DNA of 64,000 nt from Cyrtodaria siliqua (lineage: Eukaryota > Mollusca > Bivalvia > Adapedonta > Hiatellidae): positions 2,501 through 66,500 of the forward strand of contig JAWPHD010008300.1 of assembly GCA_037043455.1 (NCBI GenBank), given 5' to 3'. How positions within the stretch are numbered: position 1 is the first letter of the stretch; every line of letters begins with the position of its first letter. The position numbers were made by a program, and so were the translations under genes. Below the pieces are notes generated by a model that was not told the DNA's origin, did no database searches, and saw only the letters and a program-made list of their open reading frames with translations. Below are positions 38,201-46,290 of this stretch, one piece after another.

Positions 38201-41200
38201 TCTTTGATAAGGTTGTATGGTAATGTTGTATATAATGTAGAAAAATCATAAGATCTTATATATGAAGCTTGGTGTTTATTGCAAATTTTATCAAGAACGT
38301 CGCCTGAATTTTTAATAGACCAAAATAAATTAATCCCACAGTTTTCATAAGCTTTAGCACAATATTGTTTAAGTGATCTTTAACGGCAGTAAGACAAGAT
38401 GTTAAAAGTTTGGAGATATTTGTAGTGGGGCAAGAACTAGAATTGGAAATAAAACAGGCTTTATATGGTTGTTTGTGTAATTTGGGAATCCAGTACATCG
38501 TTGGAAGTCTGTTTTGCTTTTCGTCTAATCTTGCACTGAGTGATATGCGTCGAAACAACATTATCTTCAGTAGAATGCACTGTAGTATACGAATTAGTAC
38601 TCGCGAGTTCCTGAGATAAAATATTCACGTAATGGAGGCGTCAAACAATAATTATATTATTAGCTGCTTTATCAGCAGGACCTAAAACAAACTTATTATG
38701 AAATTCCTGCATTCCCGATTTAAATTGCGAAATGAAAACCTAGGTCTAGGGGGAAGTAAAGAGGGGTTTATTCGTATAGAAGTTAATACGGGTATCTATG
38801 ATGTTAAACATAAAAAAAATCAAGTAGAAAGGGAGTTAGGGTCTACGACACCATTTAATACTAAAATCCTCAATGGATTGGGCGATTTGACCACGATATG
38901 CATTAAAATCAATCATAAAAGGCAATCTATACTTCGGACCTTTAGAAATCAAATACCGAATACGTTTATCTTACCAGTAATGACATGACCGGCCGGAATA
39001 TAGCAGATATTCTACACTCGCAGTCATTCGGAGTGATATTTACTATAACAAGGTCAGACACTATTTTGTTGTATTTGAACATGATATTTCGAATTTGTTT
39101 TTTGTTCTAATGGCAAATTATAGGATTTTCGGATGTTTTGAAATATATGTAGTTAGGAATAGAATCAACAATACGATTATCTCGAAAAATACTTGGTATA
39201 TCAATAAAATCAATGCCCTTATTAAGATAAAGAATTTTTAGAAAATGACGTGATCAACCTCCTTGTCAATATTGGATCGGAGAACATGCTGCGTATAGCT
39301 TTGAATTAGAGAAGCAGTGTTATACAAAGGATATGTTCGAATGAAAATTGTGTCTGCTTCCTCGTCAATCAGCTTAAGTGAAGAAATGGATAGAGAGGTG
39401 AGACAAGAAAGCAGTGCTTTCCAGACGGCGACTGACATAGTAATACGTGATTTCCGTTTAATGTCACCATTACGTATACACCCATGAGACCTATATTTAC
39501 GCTTTCGAATGGCAAATATAGCAAAAATGTCAATACAAGGCTCTTTTGAAATATTTCCTTGTTGATAAATATTATCATTAAGGCCCAGTGGAAATGGTGT
39601 CTGCAAGTTTTTCATCCACTTTAGTTCTGCTATATGTCTAGCTTTTATTTTAAAGTTTTTGGTTGCATCATTATCATAAATAAAAATTATGTATTCAACA
39701 GGTTGAACATTGACGTTACTAAAACTATGACCTGACCGACGAAACCTTTTGGGATTGCCTGCAATATATTTATACTCACGGAATCGAACTTTTAAGGAAC
39801 GACCTGTTTGTCCAATATATTGTATACCGCAACGTGGTGTATTTCAAGTCCAAACATAAATGACGTGAGATGTACGCCAATCAACATTTGAAGCTAGACA
39901 TATATTAAATGTTCTAGCATAAACAGTTGATTTAATGGTGGACTTGCAAGATAAATAATTGCAACAAATGTACCTTTTAGCATTTCACTTACTTATAGAA
40001 GGATAGATTGAATTAAACGATATCTGAATGGAGACGTTGCGTGATATTTTCTCAAAACAGGTCATCCAAGAGGTGTTAAAGAAACTTTTGTGCCGTTATT
40101 AAAAATCCTGGTAAAATTATTGGAAGGAACATGGAATGAGGTTGACGAATGAAGATTTAAAGGTGTAAGACGTACAAATGGCTTAGATCTAAGAAATATA
40201 GTGTTATTATGTCGAATTTGTATAGATGACGCAGAGTGTAACCGAAGAGGAGAAAGATTTATTTTAAGTTTTTTCGTTAAAAGACTCATGTAAACTTTTA
40301 AATGTAATACCATAATGTGAAAAGCGAAATAAGGGCTAATTAGTAATTATTATAGATACTACGTTATTACGTATCAAAGATCCGTTATTAATAATAGACG
40401 GACGCTTAATAGGGGCCGAAAACTCAACACAAGTGTGTAATTCAAGATCTCAAAGAAAAGATAAGGACAATCCTATTAAAATGGGCCAAAATGTCAGTGA
40501 AGACAAAACCTTTCACATGGTATAAGTAAGTAAGTAAGTAACACATGTGTTTAAGGATGAAAAACTGGATCTATGAAAGTCATGCAATCCCTGTGGGATG
40601 TAAAAAAATATATATTGATTGGATGGGGGGTGGGGGGGGGGGGCTTGTACGGGGCGGGGCTTGTACGGGGAGACTTTTTACGGCCGCCACACGGCAAAAA
40701 TAACACTATTGTGATAATACAAATAAATATAAAAGTCGAACAGGAAAAAAAGTCAGCTTTCACAGAACACAGTAAATCCAAAAACACGCAAAAGGACAAA
40801 CAAGAATGGCAAAGTTAACAAAGAATAAAGGCATATGACGTCACAAACACAAAAAGGGTTGGCAATAGGGCTACCGCCTTGGAACGGTCAGTTCAATACC
40901 TGACCACTTTTATTTTCGTTATTGATGTAAAATAAACGCAAACATGTTCCAGTACGAAAACGGTAAATAAACAGAACAAGTAAATGTAAATATAAACTTC
41001 GAACAGGAAATGTAGCATTGAAGGTCCACATTCAACAATAACAACGCACAGAAACAAACAACAACTACAAGGATGAAGCACAACAACTCAAAAACCTAAT
41101 CAAACAGAGGAATCTGACTAATACTCTATATTACAGCTTGTCGGTTGTTGACTTATTTGAACTTGATAAAAAGTTTATCAAAAGAGGTTAAGACCTATCA

Positions 41201-44018
41201 TTTTGCTAGTGGCTGACCCATTTGCAGTTCGCCAGTATGCATTCCTCTTTTATAGTGCAATGACCGGACAGATTGTGGACCATATGATGACGTCTACCTA
41301 AATCGATATAGGACGGTAGCTTTTGATGTTGTCTTACCCTTAACGTTTTGTTATCTTGTTGCTCTGGCTTCTGCCAGCTCATTGAATACTTACTTCGTGG
41401 GTTTCTATGCTTTTGTTTTTTATATTATATATACATGATCATGTATGCGTTTACTTATATTGCCTATTAACACTGCCTTGTTTTTTAGAGATTATAACCT
41501 GGCGGGGATATCTGTATTTACACTGTCCCGTTAATTGGAATGACAATTAGAACCTGATGTAAACCCCCAGCGGCCTTTTTTTGCCACTGGCCGTTCGAAG
41601 GCGGTAGCCATATTGTCAGCCCATGTGTGTTTGTGATGTCTTACCTTGCCTTTATTCATCTTTATATATAGTTGTTCTCTGTTTCGTTGTGTGTTTGTGG
41701 TTGACTGTCGTCCTTGAATGCTACTTTCCTGTTCTATCCTTTATGTTGGTAATGCGGAGATAGACACATGTCATAATTACAAGAGTATGAGAGTGGACCT
41801 TTTGAAACGGCCGAACACGATAAGTACGAAATATTGTAGTCTCGGTTAGATTAAGACGCTTAAGACGTTCATGAACGGTAGTGAAATATGCTTGCTACAG
41901 ATCACGTCCCCCAGCCCAGGGTTGAGCAGAACTCAATATTCATAAAATCAATAGTACAGAATTTTAAGATGGCATGCATATGGCGGTGGACATGCTATTT
42001 AACTGTCGTTATTCCATGTTACGTTAGTACAAACTTAGTAAAGTTCATTATCGCGTTATACCAAACACCAAAGTATTGCTCAATGGAAGATAAAGGATAC
42101 CATATTTGTCATTGAAATTAGCTTATAAGGTGACCTCTATCATAATATAGACGTAAATGGTACAACTAAAGTAATTCAGCGAAAAGTGTTTGAAGTGCAG
42201 AGGTATATTTGGATCTATGGGTTAAAAGTAATATTAAGCAAATTCTAGGACATGAAAGATAATTTCAATTGTGCCATTGTTAATTATCTCCGCTCATCTA
42301 GGGTGTTTTTTCTAACAATATCTTATGGGTTATATGTTTCTCAACTAATTTATTTTTCTAGAGCTTGTAGTCGAGTTGAGGACTCTAACATGTGTAACTT
42401 TGTATGAATACAAAGCTAATCCAGCAGGGCTACCGTTATCATATGTTTCGAAATAGTTTTGCACAACTGTTGTTACCTGATCTAATTTTGAAATACAAAT
42501 GAAAAAAAAATCAGAACTTTTCTGTGACAAGGACTTTCACTGATATATTTAATGGCGTGATTTACGAACTTTGTAAGATACGTTATTATTGTCAGTTTAA
42601 AAAAAAGTCTTTACCAAACGTGTCAGGAAATATGACATCTTTTAACGCACTGAATGTGTAGTGGTTAACCCATTTTAAGTTAATGTCTATGCTTTACCCT
42701 TCGATCGATGGATGTGGACCCTATAATTACGTCTTATCTGAATCAGGAAACTAAATGTTACGTTTAATCTTTGTGTTTAATCTTAACTTGCATTGCCGTT
42801 AATGCTTTATTTTCTTGTTGCTGTGTCGCCCATTAATGGTGCCTAGTTTGTTAGTAACAGTACAGTCTTACATCTATTTCCTTATTTACACTGTCCCGTT
42901 TAATTGGGCAGACAATAGGGTAAGAGTGGAGTTTATTGCGTACGAGAACCTGGTTAGAACACCGAGAAACTGTATTGCCACTTACCGATCCAAGGCGGTA
43001 CCGATGATGCAAACCATTTAATGTTTGAGGTGTCGTGAACATTATAATTCATATATGTAATTATTGTTTGTTTCGAATGCGGTCCGTCCGTGGCCAAGTA
43101 GTTAGAGTCTCTGTCTTGAAATCACTTGCCGCTCACCGCGATCCCTCATGGGCCTAGGAATCTTTATTTGAGGAAGCTATCCAGCTGGCATGCGGAACGT
43201 CGGTGGTCCTACCCAGGTGCCCGCACGTGCACGAAAATTGCCCGGAGGGGCACCTGGGCTCTTCCTCAACCAATGGAAGCTGAAAAAGTCGTCATATGAC
43301 CTTCGCAGTTGGAGCGACTATAAAACCAATTCAATTCAATTGTTTCGTATGCGTTTGTTTACTGCGTTCTATGAATGCCACCTTTCTAGTTCGAGGTTTG
43401 GTATAAAATGTTTTATGGGACGCTTAAACATATTTGTTATAGTCTAACATTACTTACGTAATCTTCCAGCGAGTAGTGCAAGAACAACAATACCTAACGC
43501 TGAAAACAGAAAACAAACACAACTGTCATTTAACTTCGTAAAATATGATTTAAGGTTAAACACGCAACTTTCATAAATAGTTACAATTTAAATATTAACA
43601 TTAATTGTTTTTGGAAACAAATAAATGTGCTAGGTTGTGATTAACACATTCGGTGTAAATCCAAAGTCGGTTTAACCATCAGCGCATTAGGTTTTGATTA
43701 AAGCTCAATTGGTAAGGCGCTTACCAATACTTACCAGAGGTTTAATCAACATGAAAGACGCAGTTGAAACTGAACAAGGGCCATAACTCCGACACTATAG
43801 GTGCGATCAGTCTGGTTATCGAACTTGGCCTAGATATTAAGACCATAACAATGTCCTTAACATCCATATCAAAATCGGACTACAAATATTAAAGTTATTG
43901 ATCGGAAAGGAAAAGCAGCGACGAAACGTCGTAACGACGGAAATGCAAATTCAATAGTCCTAAGCCTTTGGCGGTGGAAATAAAACTAATAAATAAAAAC
44001 GTACTTACTTAATAGCAT
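23041..44018 (-). CDS. Gene B: secreted Ly6/three-finger-like + fibrinogen-domain lectin (nine coding exons)
   Basis: The exons join 44018-44009, 43499-43458, 34494-34412, 32927-32856, 29139-29010, 26653-26508, 26186-26090, 23733-23569 and 23291-23041. The sum is 996 bp, 331 residues, with no internal stop. The layout equals gene A: signal peptide (1-17, [17 protein letters not shown]), Ly6-like domain (18-112) and fibrinogen-related domain (113-331). The C-terminus carries YDHDND, a [10 protein letters not shown] segment and YADGVEW. Its 21-kb span is swollen by insertions: a Naiad element in intron 2, a LINE and a second Naiad fragment between L2 and L3, and two related MITEs. The Naiad element lies in the same orientation as the gene, the LINE in the opposite one. 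The product is inferred to be an extracellular sugar-binding recognition protein, as in gene A. Confidence 0.85.
23569..23733 (-). CDS. Gene B exon F3: fibrinogen-related domain
   Basis: This 165-bp phase 1-1 exon encodes [33 protein letters not shown] and [12 protein letters not shown]. Confidence 0.92.
24340..24960 (-). mobile_element. LINE fragment (ORF2 linker region)
   Basis: The minus strand encodes [19 protein letters not shown] and [19 protein letters not shown]. This is typical of the segment between endonuclease and RT in LINE ORF2. It degrades below 24,600 and ends near a GATA-type microsatellite at 24,340. It lies in the gene B intron between F3 and F2. Confidence 0.6.
25000..26085. 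other. Gene B intron (F2-F3), no recognised feature
   Basis: No repeat family, ORF with family signal or RNA gene was recognised. Confidence 0.45.
26090..26186 (-). CDS. Gene B exon F2: fibrinogen-related domain
   Basis: This 97-bp exon encodes [19 protein letters not shown] and [10 protein letters not shown] short AT dinucleotide run forms the region just before its ATATAG acceptor. Confidence 0.92.
26508..26653 (-). CDS. Gene B exon F1: fibrinogen-related domain
   Basis: This 146-bp exon has acceptor CTGTAG and donor GTGTGT. It encodes [20 protein letters not shown] and [13 protein letters not shown]. Confidence 0.9.
27120..27600. other. Stretch with no recognised feature
   Basis: AT-rich intronic sequence of gene B between L3 and F1. 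No ORF, repeat or RNA was recognised. Confidence 0.5.
27602..28066. mobile_element. MITE, copy 1 in gene B
   Basis: This 465-bp unit has termini TGTAGCACACCCATTG and CAATGGGCGTGTTACA. It matches 35,020-35,479 along its length. Confidence 0.75.
29010..29139 (-). CDS. Gene B exon L3: Ly6-like domain
   Basis: This 130-bp exon has acceptor TTATCAG and donor GTAAGC. It encodes [20 protein letters not shown] and [16 protein letters not shown]. It is nearly identical to gene A L3. Confidence 0.88.
29310..30552 (-). mobile_element. Second Naiad fragment (partial RT plus 3' tail R)
   Basis: The sequence 29,760-30,552 matches 37,700-38,870 at nucleotide level with an internal deletion, including WYLDD and VNTIYLK peptides. 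It is followed downstream on the same strand by tail repeat R (29,310-29,640). Many stops and shifts are present. A LINE begins where this fragment stops, which suggests insertion into it or a composite break. Confidence 0.7.
30552..32570 (+). mobile_element. Broken LINE (non-LTR retrotransposon), RT and C-terminal region
   Basis: Plus-strand remnants give [20 protein letters not shown] (about 30,729-30,790), [11 protein letters not shown] (30,950), [18 protein letters not shown] (31,130), [17 protein letters not shown] (31,335), [12 protein letters not shown] (31,475), a GCEIWGLLN block (31,655) and a C-terminal [17 protein letters not shown] finger-like segment ending at 32,282. This is a jockey/CR1/L2-type RT. 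The catalytic YADD is YAGD at 31,255-31,266, and there are several frameshifts and a 21-bp tandem duplication near 31,326-31,366. An AT-rich 3' UTR runs to AATAAAAC near 32,560. It lies opposite to gene B in the intron between L2 and L3. Confidence 0.82.
32856..32927 (-). CDS. Gene B exon L2: Ly6-like domain
   Basis: This 72-bp phase 0-0 exon has acceptor TTTGCAG and donor GTAAAT. It encodes [20 protein letters not shown] and GALE. Confidence 0.88.
33000..33110 (+). repeat. Repeat R fragment
   Basis: It holds 'gtttaaaccgccagcgtcc' and 'gccctactgtcaatccg' in the gene B intron between L1 and L2. Confidence 0.55.
33249..33350 (+). mobile_element. tRNA-like SINE head
   Basis: A-box-like TGGCGCAGTGGCTAGCG is followed about 70 bases on by B-box-like GTGTTCGAAACC. 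The spacing is longer than in a functional tRNA, so it is read as a SINE head. Confidence 0.5.
34056..34133. repeat. Short hairpin in gene B
   Basis: The arms TTGGTTGATTTAAACATCGA and TCGATGTGTTTAAATCAACC are inverted around a loop of about 15 bases. It is 280 bp downstream (3') of exon L1. Confidence 0.7.
34412..34494 (-). CDS. Gene B exon L1: Ly6-like domain
   Basis: This 83-bp exon has acceptor CTTCAG and donor GTATGT. It encodes [18 protein letters not shown] and VTCDDNE, closely matching gene A L1. Confidence 0.87.
35020..35479. mobile_element. MITE, copy 2 in gene B
   Basis: This 460-bp unit has the same termini and direction as the copy at 27,602-28,066. It lies upstream of exon L1 of gene B. 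Confidence 0.75.
35481..35715 (+). repeat. Short tandem repeat ('atctctgttaacatt'), gene B
   Basis: The unit is the same as in gene A intron 2, and the array directly abuts the MITE ending at 35,479. Confidence 0.65.
36350..36475 (-). repeat. Repeat R fragment
   Basis: It has 'agggttaccgacttggaaag' and 'ggcccactggtaagc', a degraded minus-strand R tail in intron 2 of gene B. Confidence 0.5.
37276..38600 (-). pseudogene. Naiad reverse transcriptase domain, frameshifted
   Basis: The segment is split into three main reading pieces: 38,561-38,256 ([35 protein letters not shown]), 37,990-37,607 ([31 protein letters not shown]) and 37,644-37,276 ([16 protein letters not shown]). The metal-binding pair is Asp-Glu instead of Asp-Asp. 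About 15 bases are missing between DGDVPRA and the FRFSRAC piece. The last residues run into repeat R. Confidence 0.83.
39600..40100 (-). pseudogene. Naiad GIY-YIG endonuclease segment with two in-frame UGA codons
   Basis: One frame is open from about 40,100 to 39,240 apart from UGA at 39,987-39,985 and 39,846-39,844. The first precedes [19 protein letters not shown]. The second lies between HVIYVWT and [11 protein letters not shown], where the Cys of the CCHH zinc motif is expected. Both UGAs are followed by AAT. They are candidate selenocysteine codons. The alternative is two nonsense mutations. Confidence 0.65.
40523..40542 (+). repeat. (TAAG)n microsatellite
   Basis: About four to five TAAG units lie between the upstream coding end of the Naiad element and its upstream flanking repeat. 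Confidence 0.7.
40622..40680 (+). repeat. G-rich run
   Basis: Runs of 6, 12, 4 and 4 G with short spacers occur next to the 5' side of the Naiad element. It could fold as a G-quadruplex on the plus strand. Confidence 0.6.
41160..41750 (+). mobile_element. Inverted Naiad 3' fragment with full tail R
   Basis: The plus strand begins with the last coding part of Naiad (an LDKKFIKRG match, then [20 protein letters not shown] remnants in broken frames). It continues into the R tail with the 'ctggcgggg' and 'cccagcggcc' landmarks, to about 41,750. It lies head-to-head with the Naiad copy at 37.2-40.9 kb. It provides the evidence that R is the Naiad 3' region. Confidence 0.65.
42790..43410 (+). repeat. 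Repeat R copy beside gene B exon 2, split by a SINE
   Basis: R landmarks (a 'gggtaagagtggagttt' block, 'ccgatccaaggcggta') end at 43,081 and resume at 43,341 ('gcgttctatgaatgcc'). A tRNA-derived SINE with target-site duplication lies between them. Confidence 0.7.
43082..43340 (+). mobile_element. Second SINE family, full copy inside repeat R
   Basis: The head has 'gtggccaagtagttagag' as an A-box region. The body carries 'ggaagctatccagctggc' and 'ggaggggcacctgggc'. It is flanked by tgtttcgNatgcg with one mismatch (43,069-43,081 and 43,341-43,353). Confidence 0.72.
43458..43499 (-). CDS. Gene B exon 2: signal peptide core
   Basis: This 42-bp exon has a TTTTCAG acceptor and a GTAAGTAA donor. 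It encodes [13 protein letters not shown], a hydrophobic signal core, and ends in phase 1. Confidence 0.82.
44009..44018 (-). CDS. Gene B exon 1: start codon micro-exon
   Basis: The bases ATGCTATTAA are followed by a GTAAGTAC donor. They differ from gene A exon 1 only in the last base, so residue 4 is T rather than V. The upstream block is conserved with gene A. Confidence 0.75.
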
Positions 44019-44150
44019 GGTCATAACCTAATGTAAGTGTATAGTGGAATAATACATCATATCAAGCAATGCTGAGATAAGAGATATTCAAGGTTAGTCG
44101 AACAAGTCTCTGTTTAAACCACGTGTTGATAGTTGACACAGGGTGACCCA
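44019..44150 (-). promoter_or_regulatory. Gene B proximal promoter/5' UTR, conserved with gene A
   Basis: It contains TTTAAA at 44,113-44,118 (about 95 bp before ATG), CACCCTGTG just upstream of it, and CTTATCTCAG at 44,072-44,081, in the same order and spacing as gene A. The conserved GATA-type site would suit hemocyte expression, but that is inference. Confidence 0.5.
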
Positions 44151-44159
44151 TTATATATC

Positions 44160-46042
44160 TGTAAAGGATCTATAGATAAGTAAATGAATCAAAGTACTGG
44201 AAGAACTGAGGAGACCCTGCTCTCTTAAAATTGCTAACCATCGTATGTCTTTTGTTCATGTACAATTCCTCACACTGCTTTTTATTTCATTCTTTTGACA
44301 CAAATAATTAATTTCATTACTTTTCAACAATACGCAATGTAATCTAATTCATATCTCGAGCACTCGAACATTACTGAGTCATGGAGTGTAGTGTCTGGGG
44401 ACATTTTCAAAGATGTCTATATAATGACTTTTATCATGCAGATCATTTTTTATGCACTTTTCTGCCTAATAAAGGGGTGACCTAATACATTTTGCTTTAT
44501 TAGGCACTCAACCAATAAATGCGGAATCCCTCGGTGTTAATTGTATGTAACGTTATCTGACGTCCTGCACGTAACGTTGCCTGAAGTCATAAAACAAACA
44601 AAAAAACAACAACATGGCGGCGTTCTCGATAAGCGTAACATTCTGAGAAATAGGTAATAATAGTTATTCATACAGAAATGTGGATAATCTACATGATAAA
44701 TAGAATATTATGTCAGTGCCTTTTACTATCAAGTTTATTAGGCTCGGCACGAAAACAAAAAATGGCTCCACGGAGCCTCGCCATTCTTCGTTTTCTAAGC
44801 CTCTCCTAATAAACTTGATAGCAAAAGGCACTGACATAATATTCTCTATATATGGACTGCAGGCATATAGCCAAACAATCTTTATTATTGAAGTTCTGTA
44901 ATATTTGGAAAAGGATGAAATAATTATCAAAATCGGATGATAAACAAACGGATACTGAAGCCGTCATTTTGAGAACTATAACATCGTAGTATATGTACTA
45001 ATGCATTATATGATTAATTAAGAAGTTTGCATTTATTCGCAGTGATTTTCTTTGCTTTAAATGATATTAATCATTTTCCAATATATGGTAAAATGGCGGC
45101 TCCCATATCCGTATCTGAAATACTTTTAAATGGTCATATCTGCTTTTTTTATCATCCGATTTTGATAATCATTTCACCCTTTTCCAAGTTTTTCAGAACT
45201 CTCAATAAACTTGTCTATATGCCTACATTCCCGTTTGAATCAGTGTTATTTACAAACGCATATTATGAACAACTTATATACAGACATAGTATTTACATAG
45301 GTTTTCGTCAAATACAAAATGTCATTATTATTTTAGCTTAAGCCAGTTCTAGTGGGCGTGATAGGTGTTGCGCTTTATATCACCTCTCATGAACAGACTC
45401 AATACAATCGAGTTTGCTACTTTTTTTTCTCTTGTTGTGTTTGTTGCTTCCAATGTATCCCCTTTTTATTATTTATTTATGCATTATGCATTTAGGCTTC
45501 TTCAACCAATATCCTGTTTTATACTTATCTCTAATAAAGAAGTGTATACATGGATTTTAATAGTTTAACATGAAGATGACATAGTTTTAAAGGGGTTCAA
45601 CACTGCCAACATAAGTCTAACTGACGGGATTGTTGGAACAGCCTGGCTTCAGTAAAAACACAATCCGTTTGAATTAATCCTAAGGGTAGAAATGTGCACT
45701 ATATTATTTTGTTGCTTCAATTGAAATGCTGTCTTACTTTACTACATACTGAAAAGGATATCCCTTGGAAGTAACGAACAAGAGAGAAAAGTACCTTCAT
45801 TTTACTGAGTCTAATCATGACCGGTAATATAAGGTGCAACATTTTCCACGCCTCCCACCTCCGCCCTCCGCACCCCCGCCCAGCAAATCCACATTAAACC
45901 AGCTTAAGCGGTGCCACACGGCTTGCGATCAAATATGTTAAGAACCAGTGAGTAATAAACACTACTGATTCGTTGTCGGACAAGACTGAAATGATTAAAG
46001 AAACAATTTTACTATTCCATAATACTGGCTTTCCAGATGCGT
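44160..46042. other. B-C spacer
   Basis: It holds small hairpins (44,468-44,506; 44,704-44,844) and two inverted copies of a dispersed repeat ('gaacagactcaata' and 'gcttaagc' landmarks at 45,340-45,490 and 45,770-45,910). No exon was seen. Confidence 0.5.
44704..44844. repeat. Hairpin in the B-C spacer
   Basis: The arm 'attatgtcagtgcctttt' and 'caagtttattagg' pairs with its inverse ending at 44,844. It is 690 bp upstream of the gene B start. Confidence 0.75.
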
Positions 46043-46290
46043 TTAATATTTTCGTATCATCATTGTAATTGACTTTAAGGAGTAGTTATGTCCGCGAAAG
46101 CCAAGCCAGTTTATACCGTCGGCAGTTGAAACGTGATGTCCAGAAAGATACTGGCCATTTAAATTTCCACAGTGATATTTACCGTACCACCAGGCACCCT
46201 TATATGACTCTGCACAGTTGCCACCATATATGTCGTTATCTCTGTCAAACGTTGAGAATCGCATCCCGCTATAGCCTAACAAGCAGTCAC
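46043..46290 (-). CDS. Gene C exon F4: C-terminal fibrinogen-related domain
   Basis: This 248-bp terminal exon ends with TAA. It encodes [38 protein letters not shown] and [18 protein letters not shown]. The canonical Cys before His in the WWYxxCH segment is replaced by Tyr, leaving only the Cys two residues later. Confidence 0.92.

Larger units (their letters stand above)
37183..40895 (-). mobile_element. Naiad-type Penelope-like retroelement (N-terminal GIY-YIG, CxC linker, RT), decayed
   Basis: Reading on the minus strand, a coding region from about 40,310 leads to a GIY-YIG endonuclease ([17 protein letters not shown], 39,831-39,780) with downstream His residues (SGHSF, ARHIAEL). Next comes a linker with the CxC motif (DCEC, about 39,011-39,028), then a reverse transcriptase (38,600-37,300; [11 protein letters not shown] and YLDE where YLDD is usual). 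This permuted order is that of the Naiad clade. Lesions include frameshifts near 39,238, 38,970, 37,995 and 37,620, a TAG before [10 protein letters not shown] and a CGA-to-TGA before the MGTNC block. The 3' end is deleted into the tail repeat. Related direct repeats flank it (37,183-37,300 and 40,720-40,893), as expected for pseudo-LTRs. It lies in intron 2 of gene B in the gene's orientation. Confidence 0.85.
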
